DNA from: Moringa oleifera
Lineage: Eukaryota > Streptophyta > Magnoliopsida > Brassicales > Moringaceae
NCBI GenBank assembly: GCA_021397835.1
Contig: JAJFZO010000094.1
Location: 6,300,001 to 6,364,000 of the forward strand
Direction of reading: 5' to 3'
DNA: 64,000 nt
The notes under the pieces were generated by a model. It searched no databases. It had not been told where the DNA came from and saw only the letters and a list, made by a program, of their open reading frames with translations. The position numbers and the translations under genes are program-made. Shown in pieces: positions 13,401-27,600 of this stretch (the first letter of the stretch is position 1; each line of letters begins with the position of its first letter).

Positions 13401-14828
13401 TCTTCTTGTTTCACCTAGAAAAATTAGACGCTAACATACATATAAACATGGATGGATGCTTTTAATAATGGATATTGACCTATTTGGTTGAGCAATGTAA
13501 TTAGCATACAAGAAATATCCATAATATTTGCAAATTAATGTCAGCACAAACATCATTTCCAAGCTTAACAAGATTAAAGATCAAGATTTTTTACTGATTT
13601 AATTTATGTTGATCTTTTAATAAGCTATTGACATGCGTTAATTTAACAAAATCAATTATTAAGATTTCATTAACATATTGTGCTGTGAAAATAGAATGGA
13701 AAAAGATAAAAAAAGAACAAAAGGAAAGAAAATAAAGGTTACTTTCCGGGGAATAAATGAGTGGAGCATGAAGCCAGGCTGTGTTGAAAGTGGTGGAGCT
13801 AGCTATTGGTGAATTCTTCTTCTTACTTTTTCTTTTTTCCTTGCAATTTTTTATTTTCTTGTTTTTCAGTGTACGTGAGCATTAAATCGGCTGTCTAATG
13901 CAGCACATGGGTCTTAAATTACATGGACAGGTGGCCAACTGTTCTTATTAAATGAGATGCTATTTCAATCCCTGTGTATTTACACAGTGCTGCTTTGCTA
14001 CTGCAACGGCTCTACTTTATTTCTTTGTTTCCAATCTTATTAAGGATTTAGAAGTTCTTAAATGAAGGTTCTATCAATGCCAATGTGATCATTATCCAAT
14101 TAATGCAAAAGAGAAAGTGGGTTCTCCACACATTAGTGATTTAATGCATCATATAAAAAATTAAGATTCATCAATCATGGACTACATTTATATAGGGTGT
14201 AAATAAAATTAAGATCTTTGGTCCAAAATTTTTTTTTTCCATTAATATCAAACCTCACAGGCCAGAGCTCCTGACAATGAAATGAGACTTCGCAAAATTT
14301 GATGCTCTAAGTAGCTCAGAAAATAAGTATGCCCTGAGATCATTGTCAAGGGAGATATCAGATGCTGAAACCTTGGATCTGAAACTAAATGGCAAGACAG
14401 GACAAAACTGCATTCACAAGCAAAAATGAAGTTTACCTGGGAATTTGAGCAGAAATAGGACGGCATGAAGCTTTGAAGATTTAAACCATGAGAAGGAAAT
14501 CTGTGTATTCTGGTATTACATACGCAAACAAAAAGCACTAAATTCAAGGCCATGGACATATATAGCAAATACAATGCTATTCCTGCAGCAAGATTCCGAA
14601 CAAACAGGTTTTGGTAAATCGACCTGCAGAAGCAGAGCTTCACATCTTTACATCATAACTGCACTTTGATCAGCATCAGTGTAACCTACCTTAGGCAAGG
14701 AGGATAGGACCTTTCTCATTCATATAGTTACAAACATGTACAGACAAGCCAAAAGCAGTCATGTGGGTTGTTAAGAAAGTAGGCGTCTGAATAGAACAGC
14801 TTTACAGTGTAATAATGCACAATCTGTC
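10428..14828. other. Intergenic DNA between the MYB and TLDc genes
   Basis: Holds the 3' ends of the MYB gene (+) and of the TLDc gene (-, probably reaching down to about 14.2 kb). No convincing gene is present. The best remaining ORF is 97 codons on the minus strand at 12567-12860, with a run of eight leucines; it resembles no family I recognise. Confidence 0.6.
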
Positions 14829-17800
14829 TTAGCGGTCTTCCCGTCGAACAGTGTTAGGGTCAGATATCATGTCCATCATCATTTTCTCAGGTGAATCTTC
14901 CCAATTTGCAAATGTTTTCAAGTCAACCTGCGAAAGGGGTAAATGAGCATGTATTTTAAGCCAGTTGCAACTATTGGATGTGAATACTGGAAAGCAACCA
15001 AGGTCACTTAATCTGATCATGTTAGGTTACCTTGCGTCTTTGATCAGTGAAAAGTTCTTCTCTCTTCTTATATGAAGTTTGGACCTCCCTTGCTCTCTTG
15101 CCACCTAATCCCCAGACTTCCACTTCTGAAATCAAAGCCTCAACTGGCAGAAACCCCTGCAGTTTATCAATTCACATTTAGAATTCAAATTGTGACTTGT
15201 CTTAAATTTCCTATAACATGGACAAAAAGCAAACATATATCACAGCCACTCCAATTCAACCTGAATATAAATCCTGATAAAAACGTTCTCCCATTTACCT
15301 TCTCATCTCCCAAAAGGTGGTAAAGAAATAGAAGGCCAGAGATTAGCTTTTGCAATTAAGAAAGCTTAGTTGCATGCAGAACTAATCAAGTTCGGCAAAA
15401 ATGCAACTCAAAATGAAGTGGAAAATGGCAGATAAACACCATCCAAGAAACTATCAACAATGATCACTTGCCATCCATGCACCACTCAGAGGTAAGAAGA
15501 GATCAGTTTGAAACTGTGATTGGAGAAAGGAAAAAAGAGTACCACACACAAATTCTACCATTGAACAAATGCCTACGTAATAACTTAAATGAGAGCAAGG
15601 TTCAACTTAATTTAGATAACCATGTTGTGGTTCATAAACCTCAATGGTCCAAGAAAGATCTTCAAAGTAAAGCATGTGAGGATAAGAGCGCAAGGATCTG
15701 TTCCATAAAGCATTGCTACCTGGTGAGGGATGAGGGAACCAGGTTGGTAAGTTTTGTCAATGGCATGATGGCGAACCACAACTTTGGCAAAATCTTCATC
15801 AATAAATATTCTCTCATTCCCAATTGTTCCCCCAAATCCAATTCCCACAGGCTTTGGATGTGGATCATAAACTCTGCCACTTGGATGCAAATGGCTATAC
15901 ACAAAATTTTTCTCCTTTCCTGGCAATGCTTTCATTATTAGTTACTTTCAAAAATATTGCCACAGAAATTTATCTTCAACTTCAATCTGAAGGTACATAC
16001 CGGAAGGTGAGAATGCATGAAATACTGGACTTATGGCATAGAGGATCCCTGAGCTTCCATAATATACATCCTTGTTTTCAAGACCCTGCTCTGTAAATAC
16101 ACCAATGATCCATTTCCTCTCAGTGGTACCACTCTCATGGGCCTCATCGCAACTGGCAGAGACCAAAATTAGCAATGGACCATGATAACCTTCAACATTA
16201 GACCAGAATCTGTTCAAGCCCCTCCCATGACGAGATGACCTACAAAGCAGCAGAAAAAGAAGGTGCTAATTAAGCATTGAAGTCCCACTAGGTAGTCTCA
16301 TCCACAACTTATTTGATATTTAAAATCATAAATAGTATGAAACACATTGAGAATATAGGTACCTAAAGCAAATCAGTCTAATATAAATTAAAGGGAAACT
16401 GGTTTTTTTTGACATTAAAAACACAACGTAGATGAGCAAGACAATACAAATAACAACTTATGCAACAATCAATGAAATATAATAAGAAGTAATTCATTGT
16501 ACCAAATTCTGAATTTTAAAATTTTTTAAGACATCAGCAGTGTTGAGCAGCATAGTGCTTGTAGACAGCTCATGACATGAATAGAACAGGAAAGCAACAA
16601 ACCGATAAAGAAGATTATCATTTGTTCCATCACCATCACTAGGGAAGCATGACTTCAAAACTTCTTCACTTAATGTACTTCTGAGTGTTAGGGAAATCGC
16701 CCATGCCCGTCCACAGCTTAAAAGAAAACTATCATAAACATTTGTTGAAGAAAGTTTCTCTAATGATGAACCCGAACATTCTGATTTATCCTGCCATTGA
16801 TAAAGAAAATATCATGTGCCTGATGACCTCTAACGATCCAAATTTGAATATTTTGCACAATAATCTTATAGACCACAGAATGCAATTCAACGTGACAGCA
16901 AGAGAACGACAGCTGGATATAACAGGTTAATTATATATATGTCTTTTTTTTTTATCAGACTTGTTATACATATGTATCAGAACAAAATACTAAGATACAC
17001 AGTGAACAAGATGACAGAAGTATCATAGGTTGCTTGAACAAATGACATTTCATTCTGTGAACAAGGTGGAGGAGAATTAAAACTTCTTAAGCAGAAGTTG
17101 CTGAGAAATGGACAGTTAACAGGGCTTAGAAGACTATCTTAGTTCCCTCTCCCATTTCAAAAGAAACATAGAAAGTACTTGAGAATATTTCAGAAGGGAA
17201 ATTGTTATGAACAGTGATGAACCTGAAGTTGAAAAACACCATGATAAACACAATTAAGAAAAAAAAAAAGCAAAAGAAATTTTCTATTAGCTGCTTAAGT
17301 TATTATACGTCTTTAATTCCATGAGCTGTCACTACAGCAAACTAAAATGAAGATTCAATTTGGATGACCTCAAAATATAAAGCCAATGACTTTGATTCAA
17401 CTCTAGAACTCACAAGTTAAACACTACCTCTGCAGTAGAACAGTTCTCCAGTCTTGCATGGACAAACTTTGAAAAGCACTCTGAGAGAAATGGAACTTTT
17501 GTACAGGCCCATGTAAGAAACTTTCCTGCAGGAAGTTCAACTTCTAAGCCTGAGATATCACAGTCCCATAAACTCAAACCACTACCAATGTTGGCACAGG
17601 ATTCAACAGCAGATAATATCAGATGCCTAATATCTGGAAGCTTTAGATCCTCTTGACCCCCAGGAAATATCTTTCGGGAATCCCAAGACATGGCCCAACA
17701 CATCCAAAGAAGCATAAGCAGATCAATGGGTAGAAGAGACCCATTTACCTTAGAATCAGCTTCATCAGAATCAAACTCTAGTTTTAAAGGAAGTCCTGCT

Positions 17801-18544
17801 TCTCTCATTGTCAAAGCAAATACTCTCAGCAATGTATTAAAGGACATTGATGTTGACATTCTCCCACAACACTCAACATAACCTCTCAAAAACTCTACCC
17901 AACTTAATCCTCCCTTTGCAGGCACAAAATATAAGTCGACAATAGATGAACCTAGATGATCCAATAATTCGTGAAAGGAATCAGGCACTTTAGGTGCGTC
18001 AGAGACTGTGCTTTTTTTATATCTTAAATGGAAGCATTGCTGAAAAAGAAAGATAATTATATGTTAGAAGAGTTCACAGAAGGTTGAAATTTGAAACACA
18101 AAAACAAATGGACCCTAAGTAAAAACAAATTGAGTATGCATTAGATACTTGATGAAACTCAATTGCCCTGTCCAGTTCGAGAAAATATTGTAAACACAAA
18201 GAGAAACCATAAGCTGGGAACTTCACTGCTTCTTCTCAACTTTAAGCATATTAACCATTTTAGTGAAAAGCAATGGAAAACAAACTATGCGGGTCAAAGC
18301 TGAATTACTCTAATTGGATAAACTAAGACCAAACAATAGAAATTTATGAGAATACGATTGAAACTAAGGTTGTCAGGGATTCAAATGCCTTGATGGATTG
18401 AACAGAAACCGTATTTGTTTGAGGATCCACAAGCTTCGAAAACGATTTTTGAAGAATAGGAAGAGCTCCCGTGGAAGCTGCTAGGCTTTCCACCTCTCTC
18501 TGCTCCGGTGACACGCCCTGCTCTGTTGAAGAAGATGCTCCCAT
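14829..18544 (-). CDS. TLDc-domain protein (Arabidopsis TLD nucleolar protein type), possibly N-myristoylated
   Basis: Seven exons: 18544 to 18356 or 18365, 18039-17428, 16790-16603, 16239-16001, 15919-15720, 15156-15031 and 14927-14829. This gives about 547-550 residues. All junctions keep phase. Only the exon 1 donor is ambiguous, between two GT sites 9 bases apart. The start chosen is the second in-frame ATG, giving MGASSSTEQ, because it makes an ideal N-myristoylation signal (Gly2, Ser6). An upstream ATG at 18586 would add 14 residues. An EF-hand-like helical stretch follows (residues 20-60). The TLDc core is about residues 320-470, with RFWSNVEGYHGP, then YGSSGILYAISP and GIGFGG. TLDc proteins elsewhere are tied to oxidative-stress resistance and V-ATPase regulation; the plant role is poorly known. 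The family is certain, the function is not. Confidence 0.88.
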
Positions 18545-18840
18545 TATTGCTGCAGTCACCGATGAAGAAGCAGATGGCGTTTCCAATACAGAAAAATGTG
18601 TCGATTGTTCTGCTTTGTTCAGGAGAAAATGAAGAAACGGTAACTTCCAACTGAATCACTAAAATGCAAAAACTAAACCACCAAGCGAGATCGCGTTGGG
18701 ATGCACATGAGCATTGGGCTTGGCTAGCTTGTTGTTCTGATGGCCATGGAACATAGCCCATCGGCAACAATGTGAGTCAGGTCCAAGATAAGACAGAGAA
18801 GCCAGTTGCATAATTAAGAGCTGTTGTTGTGGGCTTTCCT

Positions 18841-20330
18841 ATTAATTTTTTAAATTATAATACATTAATTAAATTTTTTAAATACTGTATAATTTAATTA
18901 ATCAATATATTTAATTCCTTTTCTGTATTGGTGATTGATGAATGATGAATTGCACCGGATGAGTTTAATCCTCTCAAATTAGATTCGATGTAGACCAAGA
19001 AAGGGCATAGGACTATTGATGGATGTCTTTTTAAATTTGTTTATTTGTTTTGTTGTTAAGTAAATTAAATTAAATTAAATTTATATTTTACACTTCATCT
19101 TTCATAAAAAATTAAAAGTGATTTTAAAATATTTTAAAAATCATTCCGATTAATCTTTTAATAATAATTTTGAAAATTTTAAAATATTTTTTATAATATA
19201 AATTATAAAAAAATTTTTGTAAATAATTTTTAATTAAATATTTTAATTTAATTTAAATCAAATTTAAAACAGAAACAGGTATCATAATTTTTTTAAAGGT
19301 ATATATCATTTTAAAACTTAATAAATACTCTCTATTAACTTTTATTTTCAATTTTTATTAGTAAGATATTTTATTTTATTTTATAATTGTACATAAATTT
19401 TTACTCATAAATTATATATTTTAATTTTCTATTATAATTTTAAAAAATAAAATTCAAAAAATTTTAAAAATTTGTATAATGATAAAATAAATATCTTTTT
19501 ATATTATTTTTTAAAAATTATATAAAATTTTAACAGATAAAATTTAAAATAGAAGTCTCATAAAACTTTAAAGTTTATCTTTTGTTATCAATAATATTTT
19601 TACATTTAAAAATAACAAATAAAACTTTAATTTATTAATTTATTTTTAATAAACTTTATTAAAAATTTTAAAAATCAATAATACTTAAATTAAAGATATT
19701 ATATAATAAATTTTTTATCTTAAAATAAAATAACATTCAAATTACTGTAAAAAAAGTTTTATCATTTTTTAAATAATTATTATATTTTAAAAATTTATAA
19801 TATTATAAATTTAAGATATATATATTTTTAATAATAAAAAATTATAAAACTTTAGTTTTAATATTTTTTAAACCTCTAAAAAATTTAAGTTAAAATTTAT
19901 TATATAAAATTTTTAATTCAAATATTTTTAATTTTTAAATTTTTTTAATAAAATTCAACTTAAACCAAATCAATAAATTAAAATTTGATTTACCATTTTT
20001 TAAACATAAATTTTTTTAATTTAATAACATGAAATGGATGGTTACTTTAAAATTTATTTTAATTATTTTTTATCAAATTAAAATTTTAAATAATAGTTAT
20101 TAAATATTTTATATTTTATTAAAATATTTTTAAAATATAAATAAGAAATAAATTAACTACTAAAAAAATAGTGAATCTCTAATGCACCCTATGGAGAAAT
20201 GAGACTCAACATTATAAAACTAAACTAAAATTTAATATTATGTAAAAAAAAAGTGTTCCATTTAACAGATCCTAACAAAATTGATTTATTAGATAAAAAT
20301 TTAAATATTCGCTTTCAGTCACTTTTTGGT
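18841..20330. other. AT-rich intergenic DNA, no gene seen
   Basis: Very high A+T content with degenerate poly-A and poly-T runs. I see no coding or RNA gene signal. Confidence 0.7.
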
Positions 20331-20339
20331 CTCTTTAAA

Positions 20340-21310
20340 GAGAAATGAGAAGTCAAGCTTGCTTTGAACAGCTTAATCTCCCTAATCAAAACACAGTGAC
20401 GCAGATCGGCCGTAGTCACCTTTCAATCGTCTTGACACCTTAGCAGAGCAGGTATGTTCTTCATCTGCGAAACCTAAAATTTAGCAGACTTTCCACAGGC
20501 CATGCGCACCCCAGAATGGCTTGTTAGTCTGGCTTAATTAAATTATTTTCTCTCACTCAGAAAGAAAAACTAAACAAACAAACGAAGAAGAAGAAAACTG
20601 ACACAGAAGATTAAATCTTTTAATCCCATTGAAAAGCAAAAGAAAGAAAGAAAAGCAGACAGATAGAGCGAGACAATGGAGATGAAGCTGTGTAAGGGCA
20701 TTACAGGCAGCAAAAGCATTGTATTCAAGCTATAAGCTGCAAAGCGCATCCCTGCTTTCTTTTCTGCACATTGAGATTAGACTCGCCGATAATTCAATAT
20801 TCACGGCAGCCTCAGTACTTGTGCATCATCAAAATTCCCTCCCTCTATCTCTCGGTAAACAAAATCCTCCATTCTACAACTCCATAGCACAAAAAATAGA
20901 GACCAGATTTAAAGAACTTGAAAATTTTGTGAAGCCGCCGAGCAAAAGTAGGTGACTCCAGCGACCGATTCCTGAAACGGCCGTTGGTTTTATACATATA
21001 TATAGCACTGTGATTTGGTGTTAGGGCATTTTACAGAGGATCCACGCAAACCTAATTTCCAGTCTGTAACGATCACCAGGCGACGAAATCACGGCCTAGA
21101 TTAAAAATAATGAACAGCCCATATAATATGTGGGCCAAACTGGATGGGGCTGAGCGCCCATTGTTTACATGTTCACTGTAGAAACTAACTGATGCTTTTC
21201 TCTTTCCGCAGGGAATTCGGTCCGGTTTTCTACAGGAAAAACTATGAGTAGTCCGCATTTAAGAAGTTGAAACGTCACGTCGTTTACGGGACTTTCAAGT
21301 GGGCCTTTTC
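20340..21310. other. Gene-like island without a recognised product
   Basis: Composition is less AT-rich than both flanks. On the plus strand a plausible intron runs from a GTATGT donor at 20452 to a TCTCACTCAG acceptor ending at 20560. It is followed by a purine-rich leader and an ATG at 20676 opening a 19-codon ORF. TGGGCC/TGGGCT-type motifs and a CGTCACGTCG element near 21275 look like plant promoter elements. ORFs here match nothing I know. It could be a non-coding transcript, an orphan peptide gene or a gene remnant. Confidence 0.3.
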
Positions 21311-23580
21311 ATTCAACCGTGCCTCATGAGTCATGCAGCCACCTTAATGTCGTTTTGTTGAAGCTGTGGCAAATTTGTAATAAAATCCAAAAAAGAAAAA
21401 GGAAATTGGGCGGTAAAGTAAGAGAGGCTGATCAAATTTGATTTTGCTTTCCACTTTTGACTGCATAGATTCTTACCTTTGAACTTTGAAATTATGAATG
21501 CCACAGTATATGGTGTTTCATGTTAAAAATGAAAAATAAAATAAATAAAATAAACTCATGTACTTATATCTTGACGATTTTAATTTTTCATTATACGTTT
21601 TCATTAATGTGATTTATGTTCATCTTTTAAATAAATACTGATGCATAATAATTAAATCAAGTAAATAAGTGGTATATATTTTCATATTATTACTTATAAA
21701 AATTATATTGAAAAAAATTTCCTTTAATTGAAATATCAATTTTTATTAATTAAATTAATCATATACAAATAAAAATGCTCTTTCACGTTAAAAAACTTAT
21801 AGAACTCATTTTTCAATCGTTAAAATTTTATATTTTTTCTCAAAATGTTATTTCTTTATGTTCTCTCTTTTTAAAATTTTTTATGTAGATTAGAGGTACA
21901 TGTAATAAAAATGAATTCAACAAACAATAATTTTGAAATATTAATATAAATTAAATTAATATAAAAATAATAATATATATTATTTATTCTCAAGCTTAAT
22001 GGTAAAATTATTTATAAAATATTATAGGTTTGATTATAATCACGTAACAATGAAAATATACCGAAAGGAAAAAAGTCCACAAATGTCAAACTTTCAAGGA
22101 CAAAGGATTGTTCCGTTTTTAATTTGATATCTATATAAATTCGATACAATATAATTTTATATATTATTTTTTATTTATTAATTCGATACAATATGAATTT
22201 AAATATATTTTTATTTATAAATTTTTTTTAATGAAATGTAAATTTTAATTTTTAAAAAATCTGAACAGACTTATTGATTCTCCAAATGCCAGTTAAAAAG
22301 AGAGATCAACTTGTTTGTATTGGTAGGGTACAGCTTAGTGGTAGGTCGCCAAGTCAGTGTCCAAATGTCCATTGTCATAGACCAACTTGTTTCCTTCTTC
22401 ACTAGTAGGCTTAGTGGCCTACATCTTCTTTGATAATTTCTTTACCTTTTTGGGTCCTTACTTTCCCATGCCACCCTCTAATCTTATCTACACTTCATTT
22501 TACCTCTTTGTTATTCCTTTTGTTAGTTATGTTAACAACTTGCGCCAACATGATATACATTTGAAATAATTAGGCCGTATTCATGATGATTTGGACCGAC
22601 GGCAGAAAGATTAACTTCCCTCCTATCAAAATAATTAACAAATTTAATAATTTCAAAATTAATGAACCCATTAAATAAATCTTGATCTAGTGGGCGCACG
22701 TTATACTTTCAATTTGGGAGGACCACAAGTGGAGATGATTTGAGCACCTAAATCCCGCAATAGGGATATTCCCTTCTTAGCTAAATATTTAACCCAAAGT
22801 GTTACTGTCCTAATCTAGAATATGGTTATTTTTCTCTTAAATCAATCAAATATTATATGTCTAAATGAGTTTATCTTGACTATTAAAACTAATATCTCGT
22901 ATAAAATTTAAATATTTTTATTTTATTTATTTTTGTAGTAATTATCATAATTTATAATTTAAAGCATTTTATGATTATATTTTTCTTTGAATATCAATTT
23001 AAAAAATAATTTTAATATATTTTAACTTTCTACGATTTTATATATGATGAGATACTATTCATTTGATTTAATTTAAATAAAGACATTAAGTCGTATATAA
23101 AAGTCTAATCATCTCAATTTTTATACAGTATAAAATGTTTAGATCTCAACATAAAAATCAAGACGTATTTCATCACTCAATTAAATCAACTTAAAATATT
23201 AAGATAAAATGTATAAAATTATTAATTTAGTTTATTTTTTATAAATATTATGATGACTTAGTCGTTGAATTTTTTTTTCTCATGCAACCCATTTCAACCC
23301 AAGTTACTGTATTTGATATACATTTGTTATTACATTTTATATAGTTTATAATAATGGTATGTAGCATGTGGATGAATTTAATTTTAAATTTAATGATAAT
23401 TCCTAATGTAAAATTTCATATTTATTTCAATTTTTTTAAAAAAATTAGGTCGATATTAATAAAATTATGTTTGGATAGAGAGAGAAAAAACATTTGAGAC
23501 TACTTTGATTTTCATATTTAAAGATATGACAGCTAAACCTAATGAAAGATGCACTAAGTCACGAGACATATAAAGAAATA
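21311..23580. other. AT-rich intergenic DNA upstream of CGS
   Basis: No gene seen. A short stretch at 22331-22348 looks like a tRNA A-box, but no matching B-box follows. Confidence 0.6.
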
Positions 23581-23860
23581 ATGTCTCAAAATACCATTTT
23601 ATAAGGTGCCGTGTAAGAGACAGGCGAGCTTATAAGTGAACAGATTCCTAAGGTGTCAGTGTCTGCTACGTCAGCACACCACCCGCAAACCCTACCTGAC
23701 CCTGGTTACCAGAACCGGACCGAGGTCCAAAACCTTAAAACGACAAGAAAAAACGCGTATTTATATCCTCGTGGAGCAACATTTGCGAGAGAAAGGCCTT
23801 TTCACAGTTAGGAGGAGGCAGAGAGAGAGAGGGAGCGGAAGACGTGTCCATAACAAAAAA

Positions 23861-24627
23861 ATGGCGGTGTCGTCCTATCCTTGCCCGAGGTTGTTTGGTG
23901 CTCCTTCTTCCTTCGAGTGTCGCGCCGATCCCGATTTCTCGGGGGCGCCGCGTGGGGATCACCACCGTAGATTCGGTGCCCGCCGGGTCAACTCGGTTCT
24001 CCGGGATGGGACGACGCCGTTCAACGGTGGCCTGTCATCCTTGATTCTCAGGTTTCCGCCTAATTTCGTGCGCCAGCTCAGCACCAAGGCCCGCCGCAAC
24101 TGCAGCAACATCGGTGTCGCGCAAATCGTCGCGGCTTCGTGGTCTAACAAATCTGCTCCTGGCTTGCCCCCGGCTGCTGCTGCTGCAGCTGCTTCTTCCG
24201 CTGCCGCACCCGCCGTTCAGCCGGTTGAGCTCAAAGCTGGCAATGACGTGCCGGTGGTCGAGGGTATTAAGGAAAATGCCAATGTACAGTTGGGGGATTT
24301 GGTTGATTCAAAATCCTCCTTTTTGAGCTCCGATGGGAGCATCGCAGTTCATGCTGGTACACACATCTATAGCTCTTTTCCATTTTTCTGTTTTGCTTAG
24401 TCTGTTGTAAGTAACAGTACTTTTAGTTTGCAAAAAGTAATCTTGTCTGTTTTTGGGATGAAGTTCAATCAATGGAGGTGAAGATTGAAAACAACTTACA
24501 TTTTTTTTTGTTAATAAATACTTATCAGATCTGGACACCCTATGAAATCTTGAACAATATTTTAAAAGATTGTTTTCATTTATAACATTTTATTAAAACC
24601 CATGTAGCAGGAAACAAAGTCCTTAAG

Positions 24628-24669
<42 letters not shown>

Positions 24670-27600
24670 CAGATAGTAAGAATCTTTTCTTTTTGGTCTT
24701 TTGTGTCTGTGTGTTGTCATACCGGTTTTCTTTTTTGTTTTTTGTGGTTTATAAGGAAAGCAAAATGTCTTTTTTTTGGGTGCTGAGTGATGTTCTGAGA
24801 TATTATTAGTCTGGCCAATGTGTGGATATTATTGGTTGATATATTTTGTAAGAAAAGTTTGTGATATAAAGGTTGTAACTTTGAAAGTTAGGTCCAAATG
24901 TTGGGAATAAATCCATTTTCTATCTAAGTAATAGCAGAGAAAATAAAACATTAAGAGAAGAAGTAACCTCTTGTTTCTACTCATGATCGACCTGTATAAT
25001 TGCTTACAACGATTGAATTTTTTTCTTTTAAAAGTTTAATTTTAATATAATACTTCATCTTTTTGCTCATTTAATTGAAGAAGCATAAAAAACTGCTTGA
25101 TGGTCTGTTGTATTTTCAGTGGATTTTGTTTCAGGGAAACTAGTAAACAGTTATGTGGTTGATCAGTGTCTCAATGATGTGTATGTTTCATGATTTATAC
25201 AGGTGAAAGATTAGGTCGCGGTATAGTTACTGATGCAATTACTACCCCTGTGGTCAACACTTCTGCCTACTTCTTTAAGAAAACTGCTGAGCTCATTGAT
25301 TTCAAGGTATACTTCCTACAACACAAAACTTTTTTATTCAATTGCTGCATTTAAATGTTTCATTATCTATCTGTGGCATGAGCACAAACTGCTTTGAACA
25401 ATTTATGTTATTATGGAATAACTGTTCATAAAAATCTTAAGCTGGTTAAAGATGACTTGTTTGCTAAAGTGGTTGATCTATCTTTTAAGGATTTAATCTG
25501 ATGAGAGATCATATTATCAATGGTGTCCACCTAGATGGTTATTGATATCTGATAATGCAATGAATTAACACATATAGCAATCTTTGGCAGGAGAAACGTC
25601 ATACAAGTTTTGAATATGGGCGCTATGGAAACCCTACAACAGTGGTTGCTGAAGAGAAAATAAGGTTTGCCCTTTGTCTATGTTTTTCCTGCATTGGCTT
25701 ACTGTGAAGTGCCCGTCTCTCGAAGTTTTTTCTCAAGTGACTTGTTCTGTTCCAGTGCACTTGAGGGAGCTGAATCAACCTTGATTATGGCATCTGGAAT
25801 GTGTGCTAGTACTGTCTTGATGTTGGCATTGGTTCCAGCTGGTGGACATATTGTGACAACCACAGATTGTTACAGGAAGACTAGGATATTCATTGAGACC
25901 GTTCTTCCCAAGATGGGTATCACGGTATAGATTTTGCTCTTTTCTAATTATTTTCTGTATTAATTTTAAGTAGATGTTATATCTTTTGCTCATACTTGTT
26001 TCAATGATGATTTGTGCATGTTTTTGGCACATGAACATATTTACTGCTTGTAATAATGGGTTGCTAGTTTTCTTTCCGTTCCTATTTTCTTTTCGTTAGA
26101 TCTCTCTTCCTTTTTCTTTAAGAGAAATATTATAGTACTGGAAACAGATACCTAAAAATTGTAAGATTTTTACATATTAAAATGATATATTTACTTATTT
26201 AAGTTATTTAGATTTTGTAGAACTTTTTATGCATCACCCTCTGCCGATAGTTTGTGGTGGGAGCTGGTGCAGTTACTTAAAAATAGAAGAGGAAATGTAT
26301 TACCAGTGGATGTTGTTTTCAGGTTTCATGCTTCTTAAAATGTTCATCTTTGGAATGGTATACAGAGGGATAATTAGAGGTTTTAATTTAATGTTCTAGT
26401 TTCTTATGTTTGTGGTTCTGATTGTTTTAAATTTGCAGGCCACTGTCATTGACCCTGCTGATATGGAAGCCCTTGAAGCTGCAGTTGGTAAAAACAAAGT
26501 CAGTTGTTAGCTCATTTTTAAAGTTCTCTTGAGCTTTTATGTCAAAACTGACAGGTCATCCTAAGTTAACTTGCTTTATTATGTTTTGCAGGTTTCCCTT
26601 TTCTTTACCGAGTCTCCAACTAATCCATTCCTCAGATGTGTTGACATTGAGTTGGTATCGAATATCTGTCACAGAAAAGGGACACTGGTCTGCATAGATG
26701 GTACCTTTGCAACACCCCTCAATCAGAAGGCCCTCGCTTTTGGTGCTGATCTTGTTGTCCATTCTGCAACGAAATTCATTGGGGGGCACAATGATGTAAG
26801 TTAGCTAGCATTAAAAATTTGTAGTGAACTTAGAGAGTGCCTAATAACGTGCTGTCAGTTTTCCATGGAGTCTAGCATTGAACTACCTTTGTCCCTGTTC
26901 CAGGTCCTTGCTGGTTGCATTAGCGGTTCACAGAAGTTGGTTTCAGAAGTTCGTAATTTGCATCATATCTTGGGGGGTACTCTTAACCCGGTGAGTTGTG
27001 TTGATGGTCTACTAGATCATAATCGTAGCAAGGTCTATAGATAAACTCTCAAAATCTTTAAGAATGTTATGGCTATTAGCTTTAGGAGTTTGGATTATAG
27101 GCTTAAACCCGGATGCTTAGATGGTCGTTAACAAATTTCTTAAATATATGAAACTCTACCTATTCTCTACAAGGTGTTCTATGTGAACCGAGTTACATCG
27201 AAAAGTGACCTGTGTTTCTCCTTTTTTTTTTTCCCCTTCTGGGGCAGAATGCTGCATATCTAATCATCCGAGGCATGAAGACACTGCATCTTCGTGTACA
27301 GCAACAGAATTCAACAGCATTGAGGATGGCCGAAGTTTTAGAGGCACATCCCAAGGTAAAGTTTGTTATATCATGTTCATAACAATTTCAGTTTTCTGAT
27401 TGGTGTTTGGTGAAGGTTGCAGCATATATTTCACCTAACTTTTTGCTAGTAAAATGCAATTATGTTTCCAAATGATGTGGCATATTACTCAAGGCATAAG
27501 AATGGGAGTGTTAATTTATGTCTTTCATTATCTGCTTGAGACGATATATCCTCTAATAAGTGCTGAGCAGATTTACTAGACACGTGCACCCACAAACTCT

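Noticed and set aside
14248..14643. 131-codon minus-strand ORF downstream of the TLDc stop
   Set aside because: It lies where the TLDc 3' untranslated region is expected and shows no domain or known family.
15468..15941. 157-codon plus-strand ORF
   Set aside because: It is antisense to TLDc exons and introns, which are supported by splice phase and domain match.
22331..22348. tRNA A-box-like AGCTTAGTGGTAGG
   Set aside because: No B-box, no cloverleaf and no SINE tail follow.
23636..23860. Open frame upstream of the CGS start
   Set aside because: The frame is open by chance and has no ATG before 23861, which is the conserved MAVSS-type start.
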